Assembly: GCA_029256085.1 (NCBI GenBank)
Contig: JAQSYP010000005.1
Location: 1 to 64,000 of the forward strand
Length of the DNA stretch: 64,000 nucleotides
Direction: 5' to 3'
From: Caryophanales bacterium
GTDB taxonomy: Bacteria; Bacillota; Bacilli; CAJFEE01
Made by a program: the position numbers and the translations under genes. The notes under the pieces are model-generated. The model did not search any database, was not told the origin of the DNA, and saw only the letters and a list, made by a program, of their open reading frames with translations. Shown piece after piece: positions 49,382 to 58,950 of this stretch. How positions within the stretch are numbered: the first letter of the stretch is position 1; each line of letters opens with the position of its first letter.

Positions 49382-50977
49382 CTACTCAACTGAAATTTCT
49401 CTATTTACATCCAGTGCTTCCACTAATTCGATTTCCTCATTTCGCTCCTTGAAGCGGTCAAGAGCAAACTGATTAGGGAATAGGAATAGTGGACGACCAT
49501 ATCGGTCAAATACTAACATACTTCTTGAATCCTGGAATCGCTGCAACCCTTTAACATTATCAGTTTTAACCCAACGGGCAACAGTATAATTTACTGGTTC
49601 CATACGAACATCCGAATTGTACTCATGCTTCAAACGGTACTCAAAAACTTCAAATTGGAGTCGTCCAACAGCACCAAGGATAACGTCGTTAAACTCATTC
49701 TTATAGACTTGAATCGCGCCTTCTTGTGCTAGTTGATCTACACCTTTATGAAAATGCTTAGATTTCATTGAGTTAACTGGTGCAACTCGTAAAAATAATT
49801 CAGGTGGGAACGTAGGTAAAGGTTCGAAAAACAGCTTTTGTTTCCCATCAGTTAACGTATCCCCAATTTGGTAATTTCCAGAATCATAAATTCCAATTAC
49901 ATCACCAGCGTATGCTCTATCAACGGTTTCACGATCATTTGCCATTAACTGAGTCGATTGACTTAATTTAATTTGCTTTCCTGTTCTTGTAAGTGTAACG
50001 CTCATACCACGTTCAAAAGTCCCTGAACAAATTCTAAGGAAAGCAATACGGTCGCGGTGAGCAGGGTTCATGTTAGCTTGAATCTTAAAAATAAACCCAG
50101 AGAATGTTTCATCACTTGGATTAACTTCACCTGTAGTTGTTTTTCTAGGGCCAGGAGCTGGAGACATATCCAAGAAATGATTAAGAAAAGGTGTTATCCC
50201 AAAGTCAACTAAAGCAGTACCGAAAAATACTGGAGTTAATTCACCTTCTTGAACTAGTTCAAGATCAAAGTCGTTTCCTGCACCTTCAATTAAATCTATC
50301 TCAGATCTTAAATTATCTAAGTTAGCTTGTTCTAAGATTCCTTCAAGCTCAGGTCCCTGAACGCCATCTTCACCTAACTTAATTACCTCATCTTTACGGA
50401 ATAAGTGTACTTCATTTTCCAAACGATCGTATACACCTTCAAACTGCATTCCGCTTCCAATTGGCCATGTTACAGCAACTGACGGCATTCCTAATACATC
50501 TTCTAATTCCTGCATAAGTTCTAACGGATCTTTAGCCTGACGATCTAGTTTGTTCATAAATGTAAAAATCGGAATACCACGTAAGCGACAAACTTGGAAT
50601 AACTTCTTTGTTTGTGCCTCAATACCTTTTGCTGCGTCAATTACCATCACGGCACTATCGACCGATGTTAACACTCGGTAAGTATCTTCGCCAAAATCAT
50701 TATGACCAGGCGTATCCATGATGGAAACCATTTTTTCATCATATTCAAATTGCATTACTGAAGAAGTAACAGAAATTCCACGTTGCTTCTCGATTTCCAT
50801 CCAATCTGATTTTGCATACTTGGAGTTTTTCTGAGCTTTAACTGTTCCAGCTTCACGAATTGCTCCTCCGTGAAGTAATAATTTTTCTGTAAGTGTTGTC
50901 TTACCAGCATCCGGGTGGGAAATGATGCCGAATATACGACGCTTTGCTATTTCATTTAATAATTCTTGGTTTGCCAT
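49382..50977 (-). CDS. prfC: Peptide chain release factor 3
   Basis: FGIISHPDAGKTTLTEKLLLHGGAIREAGTVKAQKNSKYAKSDWMEIEKQRGISVTSSVMQFEY. Confidence 0.96.
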   Translation of the reverse strand: MANQELLNEIAKRRIFGIISHPDAGKTTLTEKLLLHGGAIREAGTVKAQKNSKYAKSDWMEIEKQRGISVTSSVMQFEYDEKMVSIMDTPGHNDFGEDTYRVLTSVDSAVMVIDAAKGIEAQTKKLFQVCRLRGIPIFTFMNKLDRQAKDPLELMQELEDVLGMPSVAVTWPIGSGMQFEGVYDRLENEVHLFRKDEVIKLGEDGVQGPELEGILEQANLDNLRSEIDLIEGAGNDFDLELVQEGELTPVFFGTALVDFGITPFLNHFLDMSPAPGPRKTTTGEVNPSDETFSGFIFKIQANMNPAHRDRIAFLRICSGTFERGMSVTLTRTGKQIKLSQSTQLMANDRETVDRAYAGDVIGIYDSGNYQIGDTLTDGKQKLFFEPLPTFPPELFLRVAPVNSMKSKHFHKGVDQLAQEGAIQVYKNEFNDVILGAVGRLQFEVFEYRLKHEYNSDVRMEPVNYTVARWVKTDNVKGLQRFQDSRSMLVFDRYGRPLFLFPNQFALDRFKERNEEIELVEALDVNREISVE

Positions 50978-51135
50978 CTATTTATAATTCCCTTCGATAT
51001 TATTGTTATAAGTACATCTTTCTTATTTTACTAGAAATAGTCACGAGATGAAACTATTAGTAAAAAGTTACATATGTTTTATGATAAAATAGTCAAAGAT
51101 AGTAACGTATAAGTTAATCTGAGGAGTGTAAATCA

Positions 51136-51552
51136 ATGAAGGTAGATAGTATCGACGTAGCAAAGGCATCTATTGAATTAGCTATATCAACTAGAGAAGG
51201 CGAAAAAGTACTTGAACAAAAATATAAAGAACAAAATATTTTAACAGTTGCTGTTGATGTTGGTGGTAATATAAATAACTCAATCTCAAAAATGTTGGAA
51301 AGAGCTTTAGTTGCTGCCAAAAGAAATGGCGTTATCAAAGAATGTCATTCACATGAAGGAGCAGTTATCGGGGCTGCTCGAGAGGCTTTAAATCAAATTT
51401 CTGCAAAAGCTAATGGTTTAAATGTAGGTGGTAAAATTGGTATAGCTCGAAGCGGTGAGCATTTGAGCATTGCAATTTTTATGAGCATAGGAGTTTTACA
51501 TCTGAACGACTTAGTTATTGGAATTGGTCATCGCTCAATTTCAGATATTTAA
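51136..51552 (+). CDS. HutP-family RNA-binding antiterminator
   Basis: VDVGGNINNSISKMLERALVAAKRNGVIKECHSHEGAVIGAAREALNQISAKANGLNVGGKIGIARSGEHLSIAIFMSIGVLHLNDLVIGIGHRSI. Confidence 0.8.
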   Translation: MKVDSIDVAKASIELAISTREGEKVLEQKYKEQNILTVAVDVGGNINNSISKMLERALVAAKRNGVIKECHSHEGAVIGAAREALNQISAKANGLNVGGKIGIARSGEHLSIAIFMSIGVLHLNDLVIGIGHRSISDI

Positions 51553-51603
51553 AAAAGAATATTGAAAATATTTGGAAACTAATATAAGATACTGAATATA
51601 ATA

Positions 51604-51698
51604 TAGAAATTTGTAGGTACTTAACTGTAGAACTGTAGATGGCATGAGCCAGTAGGATTTTCGTAGATATTTAACATAGTAGAATGGTAGATTTGTAG
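51604..51698 (+). promoter_or_regulatory. UAG-repeat leader: tandem ~50 nt units TAG-n4-TTAAC-n2/4-TAG-n5-TAG
   Basis: Unit 1 TAG 51614/51628/51636; unit 2 TAG 51664/51680/51688/51696; TTAAC at 51621 and 51671. Confidence 0.75.
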
Positions 51699-51757
51699 GA
51701 GATAAAGTATATAATTCATTAGGGATAAGTGTGCCCTATGGGTTTATTTTGCTATCT

Positions 51758-51790
51758 AAGCTCTCCTAGACGGAGGGCTTTTTTGTTTTA
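51758..51790 (+). terminator. Intrinsic terminator in ABC operon leader (attenuator)
   Basis: aagctctcc-tagac-ggagggctt then ttttgtttta; 51762-51768 tctccta can pair with 51696-51702 taggaga. Confidence 0.85.
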
Positions 51791-51841
51791 TCTCCTCATT
51801 ATTAATAAAAATAAAAATTATATTTTCTGGAGGATGGTAGT

Positions 51842-52858
51842 ATGGTAGGGAAAAAAACAGCAGCACTTTTAACAGCATTAGTTTTGACAACAACAATTTT
51901 TGGAGGGTGCTCTAAGACAGAAACAACTTCTGTTAACGGAACAAAAAGTGAAGATAAGGTTTTCAAAATCGGAATAACCCAGATTGTTGAACATCCAGCT
52001 CTCGATGCAGCTAGAAAAGGTTTTGTAGAAGCTTTAGAATCAAAAGGGTTTAAAGATGGAGAGAAGATTGAAATTGATTTTCAAAATGCACAAGGTGATA
52101 TGCAAACAGCGCAAACAATTGCACAAAACTTTGTTTCAGAGAAACAAGACATGATATTAGCAATCGCAACACCTACAGCACAAGCAGCATTTAATGCTAC
52201 AAAGGAAACACCTATACTTATAACTGCTGTAACTGATCCAGTAAAGGCTGGACTTGTTAAATCTATGGATAAATCAGAAACAAATGTAACTGGAACTTCA
52301 GATGATGTTTCTATAGATAAACAGTTTGAGCTACTGAGAAAATTGTTGCCGGACAGCAAAACAGTAGGAATTATCTATAACACAAGTGAAAGTAATTCTG
52401 AACTTCAGGTGCAAAACGCTAAGAAAGCAGCACCAGGGTTTGGATTAGAAATAAAAACAGCAGGTATTACAAACGTAAATGAAATTCCACAAGCGCTTAG
52501 TTCTCTTATAGGGAAAATTGATGTTCTTTATATACCTACAGATAACTTAGTGGCTTCAGCAATGCCGTTAATTAGTAATAATTGTTATAAAAATAATACA
52601 CCAATTATTGGCTCGGAAAAGGCTCAAGTTGAAGCTGGTGCACTTGCAACAACTGGAATTGACTACTTTGAACTTGGTTTCCAAACAGGACTTATGGCGG
52701 TGGAGGTATTAAACGGAAAATCTCCAAAAGATATTCCATTAACAACTTTAAAAGAAATGCAACTAGTGATTAATACAGATGCAGCAAAGAAACTAAAAAT
52801 TAACATCCCAGTAGAAATAGCTAGTAAAGCTGAAAAAGTAACAGGTGGGGTTAAGTAA
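51842..52858 (+). CDS. ABC transporter substrate-binding lipoprotein (TrpX-like, ABC_sub_bind family)
   Basis: Lipobox IFGGCS; FKIGITQIVEHPALDAARKGFVEALESKGFKDGEKIEIDFQNAQGD; ATPTAQAAFNAT. Confidence 0.9.
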   Translation: MVGKKTAALLTALVLTTTIFGGCSKTETTSVNGTKSEDKVFKIGITQIVEHPALDAARKGFVEALESKGFKDGEKIEIDFQNAQGDMQTAQTIAQNFVSEKQDMILAIATPTAQAAFNATKETPILITAVTDPVKAGLVKSMDKSETNVTGTSDDVSIDKQFELLRKLLPDSKTVGIIYNTSESNSELQVQNAKKAAPGFGLEIKTAGITNVNEIPQALSSLIGKIDVLYIPTDNLVASAMPLISNNCYKNNTPIIGSEKAQVEAGALATTGIDYFELGFQTGLMAVEVLNGKSPKDIPLTTLKEMQLVINTDAAKKLKINIPVEIASKAEKVTGGVK

Positions 52859-52884
52859 AAATGAAAAATTTGGAGGATGGTAGT

Positions 52885-53898
52885 ATGGTAGGAAGAAAGT
52901 CAGCATTACTAGTAGCAAGTGTTCTAGCTTTTTCAATTTTTAGTGGATGTTCTAATTCGGAAAAAGTGACAGTAACAAGCTCGACAAAAGAAGAAAAAAT
53001 TGTGAAAATCGGAATTTCACAATTAATGGAACACCCAGCTTTAGATGCTTCTAGGAAAGGCTTTATCGATGGCTTAAAAGAAGCAGGTTTTGAAGAAGGA
53101 AAAAATATTAAAATTGACTTCCAAAATGCTCAAGGGGATCAACCGACTACACAAACAATTGCACAAAAGTTTGTGAACGATAAGGTCGATATGATTTTAG
53201 CAATCGCAACACCACCAGCACAAGCGGCATTCAATGCAACTAAGGATATCCCGATTTTAATAACGGCAGTTGCTGATCCTGTAAAAGCAGGAGTAGCTAA
53301 GTCATTAGAAAGTTCTGAGACTAACGTTACAGGTACAACGAATAGTACCCCAATTACTAATAGACTGGATTTAATTAAAAAGCTAGTCCCTAATGCTAAG
53401 AGAGTTGGGGTTTTATATAGTACTAGTGAAATTAATGCTCAAGTACAGGTAGATGCTGCGACAAAAGCTGCTCCCGATTTCGGATTTGAAATCGTAACAG
53501 CGGGAGTAACAAATGCAAATGAAATTCCCCAAGCAATGAATTCATTAGTTGGAAAAATAGACGCACTGTTCGTACCAACAGACAATTTAGTTGTTTCGTC
53601 AATGCCGATCATTTCCGATATTTGTTTAAAGAAAAGAATACCAATAATCGGCTCAGATAAAGGTATTTCAGATAAAGGAGCATTAGCGATTACAGGTGTA
53701 GATTATTATAAGCTAGGAAAACAAACTGCAGAAATTGCAGTGGAAATTATCAACGGTAAAAAACCACAAGATATTGAAATTGGAATTTCTAAGGATCTTC
53801 AACTTGTCGTAAATACTGATGTAGCAAAAAAATTAAACATAACAATTCCTAAGGAAATTGATGAAAAGGCAGAAAAGGTAACTGGGGGAGTGAGGTAA
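52885..53898 (+). CDS. ABC transporter substrate-binding lipoprotein, tandem paralog
   Basis: VKIGISQLMEHPALDASRKGFIDGLKEAGFEEGKNIKIDFQNAQGD; same start context ggaggatggtagtATGGTAGG. Confidence 0.9.
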   Translation: MVGRKSALLVASVLAFSIFSGCSNSEKVTVTSSTKEEKIVKIGISQLMEHPALDASRKGFIDGLKEAGFEEGKNIKIDFQNAQGDQPTTQTIAQKFVNDKVDMILAIATPPAQAAFNATKDIPILITAVADPVKAGVAKSLESSETNVTGTTNSTPITNRLDLIKKLVPNAKRVGVLYSTSEINAQVQVDAATKAAPDFGFEIVTAGVTNANEIPQAMNSLVGKIDALFVPTDNLVVSSMPIISDICLKKRIPIIGSDKGISDKGALAITGVDYYKLGKQTAEIAVEIINGKKPQDIEIGISKDLQLVVNTDVAKKLNITIPKEIDEKAEKVTGGVR

Positions 53899-53900
53899 AA

Positions 53901-54797
53901 ATGAGTTTACTTCTTAGTGTTTTCGAACAAGGATTAATTTTTGCTATTGTAAGTATTGGTGTATATATAACTTATAAAATACTAGATTTTCCAGACTTAT
54001 CTGTTGATGGAACATTTCCATTAGGAGCAGCAGTAACGTCAGTTTTATTATTGAACGGAACAAACCCATTTCTTGCTAGTTTAGCAGCTTTTGTTACTGG
54101 CTGCATTGGCGGAGCGGTAACAGGTTTTCTCCATGTTAAATTAAAAATTACAAATCTACTTTGCGGGATTTTAGTAATGATTGCTTTATACTCAATTAAC
54201 TTAAGGATAATGACAAAATCAAATATTCCATTGTTTGGCGAGAGTACAGTGTTTTCAACTTCATTAATGCCATTAGTGATTATTGGAATATTTGTAGTTT
54301 TGGTCAAAATTGGTTTGGATTTGTTTTTAAAAACGAAGCTTGGATTTATATTGATTGCTACAGGGAATAATGAACAGCTAGTTACAATGCTGGGGGTTAA
54401 CAAGAACAGTATAAAAATGCTAGGATTAATGCTTTCAAACGGTATCGTAGCTTTAGGTGGTGCTCTAATGGCCCAGTATCAAGGGTTCTCGGACGTTGGT
54501 ATGGGTTCAGGAATTGTGGTTATGGGTCTAGCAGCAGTAATCATGGGTGAAGCTTTATTTAAAAGGATGAGTTTTATAAAGGCAACAACAATGGTAACTT
54601 TAGGATCAATATTGTATAAAGGGGCAATTGCTATTGCCCTACAATTAGGATTAGCGGCAACGGATTTAAAACTTATAACAGCAGTTATTGTTGTTATTGC
54701 ACTTTCATTCAAAGGCAATTTTAGCCTTAAACCTAAGAAAAACTATGGGGGTGAGGCAAATGCTAAAATTAGAAAACTTGTCCAAGACGTTCAATAA
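53901..54797 (+). CDS. ABC transporter permease (TrpY-like)
   Basis: VYITYKILDFPDLSVDGTFPLGAAVTSVLLLNGTNPFLA; YSINLRIMTKSNIPLF. Confidence 0.9.
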   Translation: MSLLLSVFEQGLIFAIVSIGVYITYKILDFPDLSVDGTFPLGAAVTSVLLLNGTNPFLASLAAFVTGCIGGAVTGFLHVKLKITNLLCGILVMIALYSINLRIMTKSNIPLFGESTVFSTSLMPLVIIGIFVVLVKIGLDLFLKTKLGFILIATGNNEQLVTMLGVNKNSIKMLGLMLSNGIVALGGALMAQYQGFSDVGMGSGIVVMGLAAVIMGEALFKRMSFIKATTMVTLGSILYKGAIAIALQLGLAATDLKLITAVIVVIALSFKGNFSLKPKKNYGGEANAKIRKLVQDVQ

Positions 54798-55554
54798 AGA
54801 TACAGTTAACGAGAATTGTATTTTTCAAAACTTAGATTTTCATGTTAAACAAGGAGATTTTGTCACGATTATAGGAAGTAATGGTGCGGGGAAATCCACA
54901 TTACTCAATATTATTGCGGGATCACTAGACTGTGATGAAGGCATTATACAATTAGGTGGCAATTTAATTAGTAAAGTACCAGAGTATAAGCGTGCAAGAA
55001 CTATTGGTAGAGTATTTCAAGATCCTACAAAAGGCACGGCTCCTGATATGACAATCCTTGAAAATTTATCAATGGCTTTTAATAAGGGTAAAACTTTCGG
55101 ATTAACTAGAGGTATTAATAAGAAAAATGTTAACCTCTTCAAATCCCTCTTATCTGAGCTGAATTTAGGACTAGAAGACAAATTAGAATCTAAAGTAGGA
55201 TTACTTTCTGGAGGACAAAGGCAGGCATTGTCGTTAATATCTGCAGTAATGTCAAAGCCACAGCTATTACTTTTAGATGAGCATACAGCCGCTCTAGATC
55301 CAAAAACTTCTGAGAGAATAATTGAAATTACTGCGAAGGTTGTAGATGAAAATCAAACTACTACTTTAATGGTGACTCACAACCTAAATCATGCAATTAA
55401 ACTAGGTAACAGACTAATAATGATGCATAGAGGAGAAATAGTAGTAGATATCGAAGGCGAAGAAAAGCAAAATTTAACTGCCGAAAAGCTATTAAAATAT
55501 TTTGATGACGTTCAAGGTAAAGAACTATTGAGCGACAGAATGTTATTTTCATAA
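54760..55554 (+). CDS. ABC transporter ATP-binding protein (TrpZ-like)
   Basis: IIGSNGAGKSTLLNIIAG; LLSGGQRQALSLISAVMSKPQLLLLDEHTAALDPKTSERI; start with gggggtgagg SD, overlaps permease. Confidence 0.92.
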   Translation: MLKLENLSKTFNKDTVNENCIFQNLDFHVKQGDFVTIIGSNGAGKSTLLNIIAGSLDCDEGIIQLGGNLISKVPEYKRARTIGRVFQDPTKGTAPDMTILENLSMAFNKGKTFGLTRGINKKNVNLFKSLLSELNLGLEDKLESKVGLLSGGQRQALSLISAVMSKPQLLLLDEHTAALDPKTSERIIEITAKVVDENQTTTLMVTHNLNHAIKLGNRLIMMHRGEIVVDIEGEEKQNLTAEKLLKYFDDVQGKELLSDRMLFS

Positions 55555-55565
55555 TAATTTTGAGT

Positions 55566-55593
55566 AAAAACCGGTTGAAACTAACCGGTTTTT
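55566..55593 (+). terminator. Intrinsic terminator
   Basis: aaaaaccggttgaaactaaccggttttt. Confidence 0.75.
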
Positions 55594-55670
55594 AATATAT
55601 TTTCAGCTAACTCGTTTTTCCTGAAGATTCCTAAAACATCAATCTTCTTTTTTATTAAAAATAATGTACC

Positions 55671-55784
55671 GGATTAAAAAAATGTATCTTGGATTAAATA
55701 ATTTATATTTTGGATTAAATAATTAATATTTTGGATTAAAAAATTGTTTTTTGGATTAAAAAATTCATAATTTGGATTAAAAAA
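55671..55784. repeat. Phased array of six GGATTAAA words at 20-21 bp period
   Basis: ggattaaa at 55671, 55691, 55712, 55733, 55753, 55774. Confidence 0.92.
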
Positions 55785-56062
55785 CCTTCTTTATTACCCA
55801 GATGGGTATAAATTAATGATATTCACGAAGTTGGAATCGTGCAGTATTGTACAAATTAAAGTTTATTTTCCAGATATTTTATATGCAGAGGTTCAATTTT
55901 TTACGTCTATCGATCAAAACTAGAGGCTCTATAAAATTCTATCAACGGTTTGTCGAAAAATGTGTTAGTCCGAACATCTTTTAATGAAATCTGAAATAAT
56001 TGAAAAAGAATGAAATATAATGGATAATAAAAGACATACTAGCACAGGCGAGAGGACAAATA

Positions 56063-56428
56063 ATGAAAAGATATACGTTTATTACTTTAGGTATAATATT
56101 TACAATTATCGGTGCAATTGGTATTGTTTTACCATTATTACCTACAACACCCTTCTTGCTTCTGGCGTCATTTTGTTTTTCTAGGAGCTCTGAGAGACTA
56201 AATAACTATTTAATAAAAAATCGCTTTTTTGGCAGCTATGTAGAAAATTATCGAAGTGGAACAGGTGTTACAAAAAAAAATAAAATAAGTGCACTTATTT
56301 TCCTTTGGGTTATATTAAGTATTTCTTTTTTCCTAAATGATAACTTAATATTAAGAAGCATTCTCGTATTAGTTGGGATCGGTGTTACAATTCATTTATA
56401 CATGATCAAAATAAAAATCGAAGACTAA
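56063..56428 (+). CDS. YbaN/DUF454 family membrane protein
   Basis: GAIGIVLPLLPTTPFLLLASFCFSRSSERLNNYLIKNRFFGSYVENYR. Confidence 0.92.
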   Translation: MKRYTFITLGIIFTIIGAIGIVLPLLPTTPFLLLASFCFSRSSERLNNYLIKNRFFGSYVENYRSGTGVTKKNKISALIFLWVILSISFFLNDNLILRSILVLVGIGVTIHLYMIKIKIED

Positions 56429-56486
56429 ACTGCAGATAGGTAAAACTGAACCTATCTGCTTTTTTAAAATAATGGGGTAGATAAAA

Positions 56487-56684
56487 TTGAATGGACAAAA
56501 TAGAGCAAATATCACAATTGGCACTAAAGTACTTGTAGTTCAAAAACAAGATCAACGGACCGGAAAACTTACTGAAGGTATTGTTAAAAGAATACTAACT
56601 AATTCACCAAGCCATCCTCATGGTATTAAAGTTATGCTTGAAGATGGTGTGGTTGGTAGAGTTAAGGAAGTTAGGGGTGGTTAA
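56487..56684 (+). CDS. ywbE: YwbE family protein
   Basis: MNGQNRANITIGTKVLVVQKQDQRTGKLTEGIVKRILTNSPSHPHGIKVMLEDGVVGRV; TTG start. Confidence 0.92.
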   Translation: MNGQNRANITIGTKVLVVQKQDQRTGKLTEGIVKRILTNSPSHPHGIKVMLEDGVVGRVKEVRGG

Positions 56685-56688
56685 ATTT

Positions 56689-58788
56689 ATGAATGATAAA
56701 ATTCTCGAATTAGAACAAAGGATAAAGAGTATAGAGAAAAGATTAAATAAGTTAGAAAATCATGACAGCATTAGTACGGCAGTTAAGAATGTCGAAAAGG
56801 AATCAATAAAACCTATTAGGAATGAATTCGAGGAAGAATTACAAAAAATCAGAGCCACTACTAAGAGGATTGTAACAACACCAAGTATTGAAAAGAAGAA
56901 GATTGAGTGGGATAAAGAGCTAGGTCAAGTGTGGTTACCACGGATTTTCATGGGATTATTAATAATTGGCGTACTCTGGGGATTTAAAGCAACGGCAGAT
57001 TATGGATTGATTACAGATCCTATGAAAATTATTTTGTCTTATATAGGTGTTCTAACATTATACATCTTAGGGAATAGGCAGTTTTCTAAAAACCGACCAA
57101 AATTCGGCATAGTAATGTTAGGAGGTGCGGTTGCTCTAGGAATAATTACAACTTTTGCTGCTCATTACATTTTTGACTATATTAATGAAACTTTCGCTTT
57201 TGTCATTAATGTCGGATTTGCCGCTAGTGGCATTTACTTATCAAATTGGCACAAGTCACAAATGCTCTCAATTTTTTCAACTGTAGGGCTATTCTTAACA
57301 CCTTTTTTAGTACAAAGTAAAGAACCGAACACAATAATATTTTCATTATATATAATAGCAGTATTTCTAAGTATGTTTTACTTATCGGTAAAATGGAAAC
57401 ACAAAATAGCACTTTATATTCAATTTATACTTTTTCATTTAACATACTTTGCATATACAACATTATCAGGGATAGATAACAGTGAAACAACAATCCTAGT
57501 TTATGGGGTAGTAGTACAACATTTGTTCGTTTTATATCTTATTTTAAAAGATAGGGTTGAAAATTTAGGAACAAAATGGAAAGTTGAAGGTTTTATTTAT
57601 ACTAATTTTATAGCTCTTTTCTTATGGATGAGAACTCAAGAAGGTTTGATAGTAAGTACAGTTTGGTTTTCTTTATTATTACTTTACATTTATTTATGTG
57701 TAACTTTACTGCCAAAAAGCAAAACATGGAATATCAGTATAGAGATTAGACAAAAACTGTTTGGTGTTATTAGTGTAGTTACTATATTCATCGGTGCTCT
57801 TTTCATTGAAACATTTAAATTAATGGATACACAGACAATTATTTATTTACTAGAAGGTACGGTAGCTCTATATGTTGGTATTATGTTAAAACAATACAGG
57901 ACAATAATTACAGGGTCACTAATTTACGTACTAACAATAATTAATATACAAATTCATATTCTGGAGAATTTTATTAGTTTATATGCTCTATATAGAGTTT
58001 TAGTAGTGATTAGTATATTTATAATAGGAAGACACGTTATAAAATACATTCTTAAGTCCTTAAAAAGTAGTGCAGATGAACTTAGCGCGGTGTTTATCGT
58101 TCCACAAATCTATTTTGGATTAGTTGGAGCAGAATTTATTAGAGTCCTAGATGAAAAATACATTCACACTTTTGAAAGTCTATATATTTACATGATTTAT
58201 TTTATAATTGTAGCAATATGGTCTTTCAAGCTAAGAATTTGGAAATATGGATATTGGGTTTCAAACTTAGGGTTAGGACTCATGATATTACTCTGTCTAA
58301 ATATAGTAAATATACCTTTATCATATGAAAGTAATAATGCTTTTTTTCTATACTTTCTAGTTCAGGTATTAATGTTACTTTCATTAGTATATTTCATCCG
58401 TGAAAGTACAAAGAAATCTAAAGTTATAAATATTCCCATAGATATAAAACATTTGATAGTTCAAATTGTAATATTAGTTTTTCTGAATAAGTACTTCTTT
58501 GCCTTTTTCAATCAGTTTGAGATTTATGGGGAGTGGAGATACGTATGGCACTCATTCCTACTCTTTGTATTTGCGCTTGTATCGATTTATATCTCCAAAA
58601 ATGATAAAGGGAAATATGTCTTAATTGTTGGCTGGATAATTCTAGCTAGTACACTTTTAAAACTCCTATTTATTGACTTAGCTGAGACCTCAATTAGTGT
58701 AAGAGCAATTTTATTTATAGTCATTGGACTTATCGGTGTTATCTACTCCAAAACGTTCTATACAAAGAAAAATGAAGATAAAAAATAG
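56689..58788 (+). CDS. DUF2339 multi-TM membrane protein
   Basis: N-terminal coiled coil then ~20 TM; WLPRIFMGLLIIGVLWGFKA. Confidence 0.8.
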   Translation: MNDKILELEQRIKSIEKRLNKLENHDSISTAVKNVEKESIKPIRNEFEEELQKIRATTKRIVTTPSIEKKKIEWDKELGQVWLPRIFMGLLIIGVLWGFKATADYGLITDPMKIILSYIGVLTLYILGNRQFSKNRPKFGIVMLGGAVALGIITTFAAHYIFDYINETFAFVINVGFAASGIYLSNWHKSQMLSIFSTVGLFLTPFLVQSKEPNTIIFSLYIIAVFLSMFYLSVKWKHKIALYIQFILFHLTYFAYTTLSGIDNSETTILVYGVVVQHLFVLYLILKDRVENLGTKWKVEGFIYTNFIALFLWMRTQEGLIVSTVWFSLLLLYIYLCVTLLPKSKTWNISIEIRQKLFGVISVVTIFIGALFIETFKLMDTQTIIYLLEGTVALYVGIMLKQYRTIITGSLIYVLTIINIQIHILENFISLYALYRVLVVISIFIIGRHVIKYILKSLKSSADELSAVFIVPQIYFGLVGAEFIRVLDEKYIHTFESLYIYMIYFIIVAIWSFKLRIWKYGYWVSNLGLGLMILLCLNIVNIPLSYESNNAFFLYFLVQVLMLLSLVYFIRESTKKSKVINIPIDIKHLIVQIVILVFLNKYFFAFFNQFEIYGEWRYVWHSFLLFVFALVSIYISKNDKGKYVLIVGWIILASTLLKLLFIDLAETSISVRAILFIVIGLIGVIYSKTFYTKKNEDKK

Positions 58789-58950
58789 TGTAAATAAAAA
58801 AAGAAACTTAGCCTTTGCTAGGTTTCTTTTTTTATGCGTTCAAATTTCACACATCATTTTCAGAGTTTTAATATGAATAATTTTTTGACATAAAGGGAAG
58901 ATTTTAACAGATTAATAAAAATTCAAATGCAACTTTTGGGGGAAGACAAT

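Noticed and set aside
51604-51698. TRAP (MtrB) binding site
   Set aside because: TRAP sites are (G/U)AG with 2-3 nt spacers and ~11 copies; here dominant spacing is 5 nt and adjacent regulator is HutP-like.
51560-51790. T-box riboswitch for the amino acid-like ABC transporter
   Set aside because: No T-box core sequence (e.g. UGGnACCGCG-like antiterminator motif) recognised.
53972-54718. Minus-strand ORFs 53972-54403 and 54479-54718
   Set aside because: Antisense shadows of the ABC permease.
55671-55784. CRISPR-like or coding tandem repeat
   Set aside because: Unit ~21 bp, AT-rich, varies in step (20/21), no cas genes and no open frame spanning it.
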